From positions 868,001-932,000 of the forward strand of contig JAIUPT010000035.1 in the NCBI GenBank assembly GCA_022315425.1: a stretch of 64,000 bases of DNA, in the 5' to 3' direction. The DNA comes from Pseudevernia furfuracea. Lineage: Eukaryota; Ascomycota; Lecanoromycetes; Lecanorales; Parmeliaceae. Positions 22,238 to 33,655 of the stretch are shown piece after piece. The notes beneath the pieces are model-generated. The model searched no databases, was not told the origin of the DNA, and worked only from the letters and a program-made list of their open reading frames with translations. Made by a program: the position numbers and the translations under genes. Position 1 is the stretch's first letter. The number at the start of each line of letters is the position of its first letter.

Positions 22238-22687
22238 CTAGCTGAGGCCCAATGGGTTCTGCGCATCCTGCTTGCCCCCCGCACCCGTTGCGTCTTTGGC
22301 TGTGTTGGTAGCACTGGAGGTTGTATCTGAAACTGTGCCTGTGAGGCCTTTGGTGGTGTCGCCTAGAGTATTGCCCACTCCGCCAACTATAATGGGTCAG
22401 TAGCTGACTGAGAAGGAAGGTAAGGTGGAATAAAGAGGGATATGGCTTACCAGCATTTCCAGCGGTGCCAGTGGCTTTTTCGGTCGTACCGCCGAGAACG
22501 CCTGGTTCGATGGAATTAGTATCGTTGACGTGTATGCGAGGACAGTCGGAAAAAGCCAACTACTGGCTGACGAAGCGGCAAGGGTGCACATGGAGGGAAT
22601 GGATGTTTGCGAGACGAGAGCAAGACATGCGGTGAGATGTGTCGAGGATGAATAGGGGGGGGAGTGCACACCTCCTACTTTGTCCAT
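22238..22687 (-). CDS. Small GxxG/Thr-rich fungal protein, LEA-like
   Basis: Three exons, 22687-22672 (only 16 nt), 22501-22451 and 22386-22238, give a 71-residue protein. It begins MDKVGGVLGGTTEKATG and continues with repeated Gly-Asn/Asp-Thr-Leu/Thr-Gly segments such as VGGVGNTLGDTTKGLTG, then an Ala/Lys/Asp-rich tail ending NPLGLS. Proteins of this kind recur in filamentous fungi, are predicted to be flexible or amphipathic, and resemble late-embryogenesis-type stress proteins; that link is inference. All splice phases agree, and a CTAAT branch-like site precedes the first acceptor. Confidence 0.7.
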
Positions 22688-24292
22688 GATTGACGAGTGG
22701 GTTTTGCTGGTGAGGATGTTAGCTAGCGAGGTGAGAAGGTTGAAGAGATGTCTAGGCACATTGTTTGATATTTTCTGAAGAATCTGTTGTAATATGTGGT
22801 TTGACGATTTGAAAGGCTGGTGGGGTATGAGAAGAAAAGCAGGACGGACGATAAGAGGAAGGATATAAACAATGGTCCGCCTGGAGGGGACCCTTTTTGA
22901 CGTCAACGAAAAAACTCCACCACTTCCAGCCCCGGCCCCACCAACAGACCCATTAACCGTGCATAAAATCCTGTTTTTTTAAGTCAGTTTCATTCAAGTG
23001 GAAACTTTCAGGACAAGGCGTCGATTGCGTAAGCCACAGGATACCTTAGGACTCACCAACTTAAAAATACTACCAACCGACGAGAAATACGAATAGAGCA
23101 GGAGACAAAGTAGCCGGACTGATGGCGTAGTTTTGTCAGGCATTTCATTGAACACATGTTCCAACCTCTGCAACTGTGCACGCTCTCATCTTTTGCCTCA
23201 AGCCACGCCTCCATGGCTTGGGATAATGTTTCTATCAAAGTCACTTCCAATTCGAACACAGCATCGAGCAGCGACCTTGCTTCCTCGAACCGTTTTCCCC
23301 AATTCAATTCGACCGGTCTTCTCTATCCTAGCATTCGAACATATCTCCCGGAGCGTATCGATACCGAGAGATGCGAACCTGTTTCTGGTTCCATCCGTGA
23401 GTGCTTTCTTCCACCGGCTTAAGCCTGGTGAATCGAATTTTTTTGATATAAGGTTCCACTCAAATGACTGTCCAAACTCCAAAAGCACGCAGAAAGAAGC
23501 GTCCGTCCATGCCCAGTGTGCTCAGACCGCAAAATCTTGTTTAGTTCTGAACAAAATCCCCTTCCAGTGGCTGTCTGAGCCTTAGGAAAAGGTTCGTTCC
23601 CCAACGCGAGTCAGCGCCCAGTGGTCCTCATATTGGGCCCCATTATTCGTTCGTGTCTACCGTTTCAGCTCTGGCGAGTTGCTCTTCACCTTACTGAAGT
23701 TCATGTCAAGCGTTCTTGGGCTCAATCATGGTGAAGTCTACTCCTGCGTCCGAGCTTACTACCATTTCGTCTATATCAGTTCTGCAGCATTCTCTCGCTG
23801 GTACTGTCCTAGCTGTTTGGGCATTCCTGACGAACGTGATGGATCCAAGGGTGATAAATCTCTTCTATGAGCCGATGTTGATCTGCTTGACACTGATGAG
23901 CATCGCGTTACAGTCCCAAGATGGCGCTGAGCGTGTATTCAAGGCATCGAAGATCTACAGAGCAGCAGAACATAGGTTGAGCGCCTTCCCAAATGTTATT
24001 CGAGGCTCAACGGAAGCCATATCTTGGTAGACTCAAGCTTGAAGCTGCTCCCTGCTTTGGTATCTGAAAGGAGAAACATGATGGTAGTAGGCCTGTGGTC
24101 TGACGAGACCTAAGGTAAGTAGCATGTAAACAAGCGGGTGTTCCGGAATTATTCTCGGCGAGCTTAACAGTGTGAAGGGTGTGAAGCTTGAGTAGGTTCT
24201 CACAGGGCGCAAATGTTGGGGTACAAATCCTTCATTCCATGCTTAGAGTATCCAAGTTTAGGATTAGCTTGTCCACATGCTTAGGTTCTAGC
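22688..24292. other. Gene-poor region containing a decayed reading frame
   Basis: About 1.6 kb between the small LEA-like gene and the SDR gene. It contains the frameshifted minus-strand frame described separately. A 104-codon plus-strand frame (23716-24030, with a stretch reading FLTNVMDPRVINLFYEPM) has protein-like composition but no recognised family. Confidence 0.5.
23053..23560 (-). pseudogene. Frameshifted relic of an unrecognised helical protein
   Basis: Two minus-strand frames look like one protein broken by a single-base shift near 23310. The first reads AWTDASFCVLLEFGQSFEWN and continues through LGIDTLREICSNARIEKTG. The second continues with GKRFEEARSLLDAVFELE and LIETLSQAMEAWLEAKD, a strongly amphipathic helix. 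Frame A is closed by a TGA upstream. I cannot name the family. A sequencing error is an alternative explanation for the shift. Confidence 0.4.
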
Positions 24293-25316
24293 TTACACTA
24301 CCAGTCTGACCTTCAACTTGTCCTCTCTGACAATTTCCTCCCTCTTGGCCATTAATTCAGGCATATCCCAGGTGCAATTGATATACCGCCCAGCTAGCCA
24401 GTTGCGTTTCTCTTGCGTCAGGTAGACGATAGTATCGGCAGGCAGCTCAGTGGTCTCGGTAAAAACTTCGGAGCATCAGCACAGGTCTCATTTCACAGTA
24501 GAGCATGCTATGTAGCAGATGACATACGATGCTTCATGGAATCTGGCACGCCACCAGGACCGAAGATGTCCGTGCCTGGAATGTTCCCGGGATGGATGCA
24601 AAATGCAAGAACCCCATTCTCTCCGTATTCGGCAACGACAAATTCTGTAAAACGAAGGAGAGCGAGTTTTGATGTTTGGTAAGAACTCATGCCCTTTCCA
24701 GTAAGGTGAGCTCCCACACTGCTGACAATGACGATCTGCTTGTCGCCCCCTTTGAGCATCAGAGGTAGAAAAGCGCGGGTCACCAGGTAAACCCCTCGCA
24801 CGTTCACGTCCCAGGTCTTCCACCAATCTTCAGGATCGCTATCAACGATTGAACTTGGAGTGCCAACCAATCCAGCATTGTGAACGATGATATCGAGGCG
24901 CCCCAACTGGTTCTCAATATTCGCTGCTGCGCTCTCGATGCTCTTTTGATCTGTCACGTCGAGCTTTAATTGCAGTACTTTTGGAGGATTCTTCTTCGCT
25001 GCCACAGCAGTATCCTTGATCTCTTTTTCGAGTGCTGCTTGGTTGGAGCGGGCACCTATGGCGATGCAGGAAGCGCCCGCTCTGGCAAAGGAGAGGGTGA
25101 TGGATCTGCCAATTCCCTTGGAGGCCCCGCAGATGAAGACGTTTTTGCCATGGAGGTTGGCTTTGCTACTGTCGATTGCCTCGTAAGTATCGCTGTGCAG
25201 AGTAGTCGTGTAGTTATCTCCTGGGATCAAGGTCAGTCATATGTAAGTAAGACGGCAGCAATGTCCACATTACCAGGTCCAGCCAAAGGGTTATGAGCAT
25301 TCTCTGGTGGAGGCAT
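24293..25316 (-). CDS. Short-chain dehydrogenase/reductase (SDR)
   Basis: Three exons: 25316-25274, 25220-24528 and 24465-24293, coding 302 residues with consistent phases. It is a classical SDR: the cofactor loop is ICGASKGIGRS (GxxxGIG), followed by the LDVTD acidic motif, the NAG motif in IVHNAGL, the WDVNVRG helix, catalytic Ser in VSSVGAH and catalytic YQTSK. The PGNIPGTDIF segment after the active site covers the substrate pocket. An Arg rather than an acidic residue after the second strand (GARSN) favours NADP(H), but this is weak. The substrate is unknown. The C-terminal exon (FTETTELPADTIVYLT onward) follows the pattern of fungal SDRs. Confidence 0.82.
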
Positions 25317-26118
25317 TTTGCCGGGTCATGCACATGTAATCACCGAGGGTTGACAACGAATGAAGAATGTCCCTTCTTGTATGTTCGTCAAGTTCCGTGC
25401 ACTCATGCGTTATATGGGAAGTTCCGATCTCGTTCTACTCATTTGATGACAAGAACCCTGTAGTCGGCCCTAAGGACCTTTTGCAATATCAACGCCATGC
25501 CGGAGATAAGAACTACAATGCTTGGAAATCAGCACTTAGAAATGCAACGCCGTAGATACCCCGTCGGCGTTGGTGGCGTCGACCAGAGCAGAGTCGACTC
25601 TACCTTGAATTCATGGTGATGGCAAGTTTGTGTATGTTCAGCCCTACAAAAATGTTCTAGTATCAAGTCCATAAAGTCCATAAAGCTCATCTGAACCGCT
25701 TCTAGACATAGAAAGCTACGTTTTCGTGTAACGACGATACGCATAAGTGTGTGAAATCTAGAAGAAGCCAAAACCAAACACTTTGGTATTCTCTACGGCT
25801 TGCCTTGTAGCTCTGAATTCTAGTTGACGCTTGCTTTAAAGGTAAGTCGTCCCGGACCATGAGATTCTTTTCCGATGATTTCCTGGCTTCAATCATGCAA
25901 AGATGTAAAATCACCTCATTGCCTGGACGTCCAAATTTGCTATTTGTCCTACCGAATGCTGTTTGTACCTGAAAGCCTCTTGCTGCACGCGAAATATTGT
26001 ACATTCCTCATAAAACTTCAACCGAGAATATGATACAGGCGAAATGCTGAGCTGAAACCAGGCCGACGTGAATGACAGATGCGCGGCGCTTCTGTCGTCC
26101 ACCTTTGCAGTGTAGAAC
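25317..26118. other. Intergenic region, no gene seen
   Basis: About 800 bp with only short overlapping frames. It should hold the SDR promoter and the 3' end of the Pro/Lys-rich gene. Confidence 0.5.
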
Positions 26119-26882
26119 TCAATTCTTCTTGGCGGGTGCCTTCGGTGGCGCTTTTGGTGCAGGGGCTTTGGCAGGAGGAGCCTTGGGTTTCGCTGGCGCC
26201 TTGTTCTGCGTAGATTTAGCTTGAGGAGCCTTGGGGGGTTCGGCTTTGGGCTGTGGGGCCTTTGGCTGGGGAGCTTTTGCCTCTGGTGTCTTGTTTACGC
26301 CGTTCTTGGACGTTCCCAGCTTAGGCGGTGGAGGCCTCTTCGCCCTCGCTGCCTTCTTTCGCTCCAATTCGGCCTTCTGCGCTTGCAACAACTGCTTCCT
26401 CTTCCATTGCAGCTCCTTCATCTGCTTCTCACTAATCTGCCATACCACAGGGTCTCGAAGGATCTTAGCTCTGCGGGCTTGAGCTGCCTGGGGGGTTGGT
26501 GCTGCTTGTATGTATTGGATTTGTGGCTGGGTGAACTGTTGCTGTGGGATGGGAGCTTGCGAAACGAACTTTTGGGCTTCGGCAGTGTCGGCGAATTGCT
26601 CAAGGGCCTTCTGTTTGTCGGCGAGAGAGAGGACTGAGCAAGATTGAGAGGTCAGCGCGTCGTACATGTATTGCTCAAAAGCTCAGAATTATCTGACCTG
26701 CGCTGTTCAAAGTAGATGCCAGCCCTTGTAATGTAGCCCTGTTAGGTTCCACGCCCAGAGTGAGCGAAAAGAGCCTTATTTGTTTTCGAGGTCAGCATAT
26801 CTTGTTTGAGATGAGAGTTGGTAGAGGAAAGGGTGAGGCAGGAAAAGATTCAAGAGTCGACTCACTTATTGGCAATGTCCAT
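26119..26882 (-). CDS. Fungal protein with Pro/Lys/Ala-rich repetitive tail, unknown
   Basis: Three exons, 26882-26866 (17 nt), 26774-26698 and 26633-26119, give 202 residues; phases agree and the first donor is GTGAGT. The N-terminal part (MDIANKLFSLTLGVEPNR then LASTLNSAVLSLADKQ) is helical, followed by a Gln-rich segment, an RRAKILRDPVVW block and a Lys-rich coiled helix. The last 80 residues are imperfect repeats of KAPxPKAPP type, very basic. I do not recognise a function. Low-complexity basic tails of this kind often bind nucleic acid or acidic partners, which is inference. Confidence 0.62.
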
Positions 26883-29549
26883 GATGATACTGAGGCTAAA
26901 GTGTGTTCAAGAGCAATGTTGGTATTGACTGAGGGGTGGTAAGGTAGGAGGGAGAGTGAAGTGTTTTGTTGTGGCTAATTAGCTATGTAAATATGTTTGA
27001 CGTCAAACAAGACAAGATCAAGGAAATTGGCAGTCGCGTGAGCGGCGGCAAGGAAGGGGTCTACTTAACGCCAAGCCTCAAAGGTTCGTTCAAGACGTTG
27101 GTGACGACTCGTAGGGCTGAGAAATTTCAAGGGGTCCAAGGGAAGTGAAGGAAGTCAGCAACTATCAATGAGCCAATGAGACAATACGACAATACCGAAA
27201 TGACGGGTATTACCAGGCGGAACATGCCGACGGCAAATCTGAATATACCGACGACCTAAGAGCTTGGAGTTTTGTTCTGCGAGCCTGCTACAACTGCAAG
27301 GAACCCGACCTTCGCACCGTTGAGCGCAGAAAACAAAGCCAACTTTTGCCTGTTCCCCATGCTCAATGAGAAAAATACATGGGATCACATATGCGCCTCG
27401 AATGGGATCTCAGGGTTTCATACCTTGACGCTCAACTCTCAAAGGGCGAGGACAATCCAACCAATCTGAATCGGCTTTGGCACATCAGTCCAACCAAAAC
27501 CCTCTCCGTTGAGCCCTTTTTTGCTTCACTTCCTGTTGTGTCACGTACTCCCTTATGCTAACCCCTGTGCAACATCCTACTCCCTCGACTGCATACACAT
27601 TTGCACTCTGCTTGAATTTTCCTTGGTCGTGCGCTCCTTCTTGCCGATTATTTTTGGATTCTTTGACCTGTCTTGCAGAGTGGCCCACAACAATGAAGCT
27701 GCCGCCGAACCATGATTCCAGTTGTCATTGAAAAGATCCGAGTTGAGCTATCGTAATGTTTGATTCTTCGACAAGAGTGCAATGCATTATTGCCTTTTTA
27801 ATCTTTGGTGAAAGGTCAACCGAGGTCCGCTATTCGCTCTGGCTGATGTTATTGGCTATCTCTACCTTGAAAAAACACTTAGGCACGCAAGTGATTGACT
27901 GCGTGCAGGCTGAGCTATCCCCTTTACAGTCATCTAACATCACGATTTATGAATCCTTAGGCAGCTCTCGCTCTCAAGCGTCCTAGCTCCAAAAATATAA
28001 CGTTCTGTGTTTTGGAATCGCTTTGCGTTCAGTCCGGGGTTCTATGGTTTCCTTAGACACTGTTTCCGAGCGGTTTCTTTCTCGAACATACAAGTACCCT
28101 CTCGCACTGCCATCCAGACAATGCAGAGGCATTGGAGATTTGGGATTCGTTCCTACAACAACCAGTCACGTGCGGCCTCCAGCTCGCATCTGGTTAGTAG
28201 GAACTTAAGCAGTTCTGTATTGCCGCTTGTAGAAGGGTCTCGTGCACAGCCACTGCTATTCTCCATGCAACATGTCAACTCCTCGTGGGCCGTTGCATAT
28301 GCGGATCCGATGTCTCCTGCAGTTCGGCAAACAGCATATGCTTGCATGGTTGACAAGCCTCGTGGATCCTAGCATTGAAGGCTGCCATGTGGAATCAAGC
28401 GCTGAGTTCTGATCGGCATCGACCTAAGCTTTACGTGGCTCGGTTCGCTGCAGTTTGCCTTCGACTTCTGCACCAGTCTATAGCCTCACAGTCTTTCAGA
28501 CGTCTGACTCAGGGTTCATCTGCATAACGGGTATTTTCGCATTAGAGAACCGATGACGCTTAGAAGATGCCCCGAAGCTTAATATAATCCCTCAGCGTGG
28601 TAAAAATGCCACGCTCATTGTGTAGACTGATGGCCCTGACGTCAACTCATATGGAGCATGAGCCTGATTACAACGAAGCGATCATAGCCCTTGTGCTGAT
28701 CGGGTCACCCAGCACAGACTCACAGTCGCTCGGCCCCTTCGAGTCTTCTGATATCAAGGGCTCACCGCACGTGAGCATAGAGCGCCATGCTCAACGTATC
28801 GCCTCAACTCTGGACGCCGCTTGCTTTTTGCCATGGACGTCAGCAAAGGTGTCGCTGTCCCACACGTTGCAGCGCAAAGCATCAGGCGTCTCCGAATACA
28901 CGAGATACTCGGGGCCCTGCTCTGCCTGGCACTGCTGGCGTCTACTTTTGAAAAAGTGTACCATTCTCGGACTGTGCTGGTAAGTTTCTGCACTCAGGCT
29001 TTGAACATGAGGAGCCGCGGTGCCCTTCCCTACTCGACTTCTGTCATTAGCGACAATCTGAGCCTCGGACTGACGACTGATGCCCCCTCAGAACGCCTCT
29101 ATGACCTTGCCGGACACCACAGTCTACCGTCTCTGATTACCGCCAACAAGGCGGAACGGTTGGCCGGTCAAACCGGCTCTAGCACGTCGACTTCGGCCTG
29201 TTCTCTACATGTTATGTGCCTGGGAAGGTTGCAGCCCGCTGGCATCATCACTCCGTTAGAACTTCGTCGCGAGTGTAGTATTACAAGAGTGGCCAGTCAT
29301 GGAATGTCACGTTCACAAGAGGGACTACAAGCACATCAGCTTTCAGCAGAACTAGGATTCTCTTTAGGCAGGCCTATATCAGCGACTTGGCTTGCACGCC
29401 TAGTTTGGTACCTGAGGCATCATTCACGTTCATGAAGCAGTGACAGGATAGTTTTCAAAAGTATCGAATTAAAACATTGAAGTATCTTATCTCACCACAG
29501 AAGCAAAGCCTCGTTCTAAGAGTGTCATCAATGAGCAATACAGCGCATC
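26883..29549. other. Long gene-free stretch
   Basis: About 2.7 kb. The longest frame (28821-29435, plus, 204 codons) has no recognisable domain and overlaps competing frames. No transposon ends, tRNA or conserved coding block are evident. The sequence is of mixed composition, so a decayed element cannot be ruled out. Confidence 0.5.
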
Positions 29550-31248
29550 TCAAACGAGAAGAGCAGCCTTTTCCTCTTCCTCCAACACACTAACTTTGCA
29601 GCTGATTCCATCTCTCGGTCTCAAAACCAACCGCCACATTTTCCACATCTCAGGGTTGTCGACCGTGATGTCACGTTCAAAGCGATACATACTCAGGAGA
29701 CAGATGACGAGACACTTCATCTCGGTCTCCGCAAATTTACGACCAATGCAACCTCTCGGACCTTGCAGGAACGTCATGAATGCGTTGGACGTGTGGTCAG
29801 CAGGAAGATTGTCCCATCGATCGGGGTCGAAGACATTAGCATTGTCACCCCAGAAAGAGGGCAGGCGATGTATAGCGTTGGCGTGGATATATACCGTTGT
29901 GCCAGCAGGGACATCGTAGCCACCAAGATTGTCATCGGCGATGGATTGGCGTACCGTCATGGGGATAGGTGGGATGTACCGCAGGGATTCGCGACATACG
30001 TTGTCCAAATAATGGAGGTTGTCAGCGTCAAGTTTGGAAAGGCGCTCGATGTCGTCGCGGGTCCTGGGATCGAAGAGGAAGGGGTAGTGTTGCTTGACCT
30101 CTGCTCTGACACGGTCTTGAATTTCGGGATGCGTTGAGAGCAGGTGAAGGGTCCAAGCGACACCGGTTGCCGTTGCTAGATGACGATTTTAGCAGCTGCT
30201 TAGAGATATATCTTTGAAGTGAGTCTATCTTACTATCGTGGCCGGCACCAAGGAAAGTCATCACCTGGTCGCGCATGGTATCGAAAGACAGAGAAGCCTC
30301 GCCTGCAGCTTCCATCTTCATGTTATCCTTGACAAGGAGGGCGATAATATCTTTGTCCTTGGCATGTGTCTTTTGGTGTTTCTGGCGCACGATGTCGGTC
30401 GCCTTGCTAATGATTATGTTGCGGCTTTGAAGTATGTCACGATTCATCTTTGCGGGCAGATACTTCGTCTGTGGGATGAAGGCAGCGAGCCCATGTAGTA
30501 GACGGGAACTGATATCGAAAGCGAAGACGAGGCGGTAGGCTTCACGGATTGGGGTCTCGGGATGTTCGAGGGAGTCGAGGTCAGCCCCGAAGCCAGCTTC
30601 TCCGATTATGTCTAGAGTGGTCCTGTTGAGCCATTCGAGAATTTCAATTGTTTTGGTGCGCGTCTTTTCGACGAGCATGTCTCGCTCCCAGAGTTTGGAC
30701 AAGAGCAGGGATTTTTTCCAGAAGATAGGTGTCAAAGCCTTGATGGATTGAGTTGAGAAGCCTGGAGACAGGGCTTTGCGCTGTTGCTTGTGTGGGTTAC
30801 CCTCGGCGAGCAAGACACCCTCCCCTAAAATTCGGACCATCCACTGCTTGGCTCTGTCAGGCTTCGGATAATTGTATGGGTTCTTGATACACATATGGTT
30901 GAGAGCGTCGTCGTCGGCGATGGAGAGGCGCTCTGCACCGAAGGGGAAGAAATAGCGAATGATTGGGCCGTACTTCAGATGCCATTCTCGGTTAGGCACG
31001 CCGATTTCACATTTGATGATGGTGAAGAATTGGCCCCAGAGAGGGAATCCGGGAACAGTTGGGACCTTGCGAAGAGGAGAGACGTGGAAGGGATAGATGT
31101 ATGTCCAATATACAAGATAGACCAACAAGCTGACACCAAAAGTGCCAGCAAAAACAGGTCCAGCTGGATATTCACCGAATATCTGAGCTACAATGGCTGC
31201 TCCAACTGATAGTAGCAGCAGCGGCAACATTTCCAATTTGATTGCCAT
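29550..31248 (-). CDS. Cytochrome P450 monooxygenase (CYP3/CYP4-like fungal family)
   Basis: Exons 31248-30234 and 30175-29550 (58-nt intron, phase 1) encode about 546 residues starting at MAIKLEMLPLL. The frame is open 31 codons further upstream, but this ATG sits right before the hydrophobic anchor. Two membrane helices occupy about residues 5-50, so it is an ER enzyme. The I-helix has AGHDTTATG (oxygen activation), the K-helix ESLRY gives ExxR, the PERF-like region is FDPDRWD, and the heme loop is FLQGPRGCIGRKFA with the axial Cys. The block GVLLAEGNPHKQQRKALSPGF is typical of P450s related to the fatty-acid-hydroxylating CYP4/CYP3 clan. The substrate is not shown by sequence; its neighbours suggest an acyl chain. 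Confidence 0.9.
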
Positions 31249-31831
31249 GTTGGCGTAGCTGATGCTATAAGTGAGCAGTGCTAGGTGATCGAAAGATATG
31301 AAGATACTGAACGAACCGCAGAAATATCTATTTTCTTGCAACGTACGATAAAAGTTGAACGGGGAGACGCCTTACTCGCGGCTGTCCTGCAAAAACGGGA
31401 CGTACTGCCAAGACGCAAGAGATTCATGCCTCGATCGCTGGACCCCCCCCCAAAAACGCCGAAAGACAGGAAGAAGCAAGATCGCGTCATTGCCCACTAC
31501 GGTAGCGAAGCACAGATGCAAGGCAGAGGCGGCGCGAGACGCAGCGTCGTTTCCTCGAATTCTTACAAAGTACTGGTTTGGGCGCGTGGCAATTGATCCC
31601 CCTTCATGGTCACCATTCCCGGCAATGTAAGCGTAATATTAATACGGGATTATAGAAAAGGCCGACACGGAGGACCGCTTCCCCTTCGAGCGAGGATGTG
31701 AAGGATTGGGAGAAAGGGGATCAGGGGACTTGGCAGGACGGCACTGGCGCTGATAATGGACAGGAGACCGATAGTCGCCGAAACAAGTTCATGCGGGTGG
31801 ATTGAATATTCAGGTGGTGAGATGGAATGGG

Positions 31832-31887
31832 ATGGGTGAGGTGAGATGAGGTGAGGTGAGGTGTCTGTGCCTGTGCCTGTGCCTGTA
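31832..31887 (+). repeat. Compound GGTGA and GCCTGT microsatellite
   Basis: Imperfect ggtga units (about 31832-31862) run directly into three copies of the six-base unit ctgtgc. Two unlike simple repeats next to each other suggest a slippage-prone site. It lies about 590 bp upstream of the P450 start codon. Confidence 0.8.
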
Positions 31888-33469
31888 AGAATAGAGTTTT
31901 TGATTTTTTTGATGAGAGAATTAGCGCGATGCAAAACGATTTTACTACGAGGGAAAGATGGGATGATGCAATGTGGAACGTGCTAAGAAGGGATTTGAGG
32001 AATAGAATTGGCGCTACGGTACCGGCTGCATGACAGCCCCGGTAGACCATCCGGCAACATAAACCATAAATCATAAATTAATTCATAATTCATAATCCAA
32101 GGGTCCTACTAACTCAATTGCCTTTTTCTAAAGTCGAAAATTTTCAAAAGGGCCTAGACTTGCTGGACCCCTAGCTTTTACGGAGAATCAATTTATTATT
32201 ACTTTCCTTGCCTTGATTTGATTCATGTGAATAGATCGATTGATTTGATTTCATTTGATTTCATTGCAGTCTTGCAATACTCTAATCAGAGTAGTAGACA
32301 GACCGCTCTCTAAGCAAAAATCCCCCCTTTCCATGATGAGATCCTAGCCTCTTGTTTCCTTCTTTGCTATCTTTTGGCCAAGTGCTAGCAAGGTGGTGTC
32401 AGCATCAAAGCGTCGAGAAGGATGTGTGGATGAATGAGGATGAGGATTCGCATGTTGAGCCCGAAGAATGCTTTGACCGCTTACTAAAAAAGCCTTATCT
32501 CATGCTGCCCCTTGTACATAATACCCCAGGAGGAAGGGAGCGGCATGGCGTGCATGTACTGGTCAGACAAACGTGGGGTAAGAAGCACAGTGTGGCACAC
32601 GCCTCATTTCCCATGCTCCATTTTTCCAACTTTCCAATTTCTTCCTCTCCAAAAGCGGCCGGCCAGAATCCGCCAACACACCCTTTTCTGGGGCCGAATG
32701 AACCGGCATCCTCCGTGCTTACTCCTTACCTGTCGCGGCGAATCTGCAAGATGGGTGGAGAAAGATTATGCGGACTGGGATGGGTGGGTACGGGGTGGTC
32801 CCAACGGCTTTGCATTGGTGTCTTTAGACTTTGCACCGTGAGAAGATCGGTCAAGGATTTGACTCGATCCTTGACGCGCTCGGATGGTCAGCCAGCTCAG
32901 CCTGTTTTGCTTTACCGTTTCTTTGATTTTTTTTTTTCAGACTTGTTTAGACAAGCGATTAGAAGAAAGCAGGCTCGGCTAAGAAGAATTCACAGTGAGA
33001 GTGATAGGAAGTCAAGATAAAGTTGATATTTATCATCCGCCCAACTAGACTGGTCCCACGACTATACAAAAGGCTATTCAACGGATACCACGGGCCGTCG
33101 GTAGTTGAAATGTCGGCAGACTCCGGCCAGGCGGCCGGATTTGCGATTTGCGGAGTAACCTAAGGCAGTTTTTGGAGCTTACCCAGAAACACTCTAGTTG
33201 AATTACAAAATATTAATACTGCAAGGTAAAAATAAATGAACTACTGTATGACGTGAAGATTGAAAGAAGGACCCTTAGCTCATTTCCTTAGCTTTACCTA
33301 ATGCGAACTGGGCTGTTTCTCCTTAGTCTCTCCAACCAGACTATCTTGGGCATAGTATGCTAATGCATAGATCGGCATCGCCTTGATAGGATATAGTCAA
33401 CCTCATCTTGTCAATTCGCTTGATTATTCTTCTTTTTGCATTATTGCAACCCACATTTTTCAAAAAAAA

Positions 33470-33511
33470 AATGATAAATAAACAAATAAATAAATAAATA
33501 AAAAATAAAAA
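33470..33511 (+). repeat. AAAT microsatellite
   Basis: A poly-A run followed by aaat/aaataaat units (about seven tetramers), just downstream of the elongase 3' end. Confidence 0.8.
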
Positions 33512-33655
33512 GGGAGACCCGAGGGGAGAAATTAAAAAAGATAATTGCAGATTAGGAATCCAGTTCTATTTCGAGGACAAAAACCTTTTCTCCCTCTCCC
33601 CCGGCTCCGAGCGGACAATCAAACTGCATCTCATAAGCGACTCAAGTACTTCCAA

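Larger units (their letters stand above)
31249..33655. other. Long intergenic region with simple repeats
   Basis: About 2.4 kb between the P450 promoter side and the 3' end of the elongase gene. A 222-codon plus-strand frame (32352-33020) has no conserved motif, ends in Arg/Lys-rich noise and is not accepted. Features are a GTGAG/GTGCCT repeat (about 31832-31887), a TTGATTTGATTTCATTTGATTTCATTG run near 32236-32266 and an AAAT microsatellite near 33470-33511. Confidence 0.55.

Noticed and set aside
28821..29435. 204-codon plus-strand frame
   Set aside because: Composition is not protein-like over its length and I recognise no family; it overlaps other frames on both strands.
32352..33020. 222-codon plus-strand frame
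   Set aside because: No domain, no splice partner, several competing frames, and a low-complexity Arg/Lys-rich end; not supportable as a gene.
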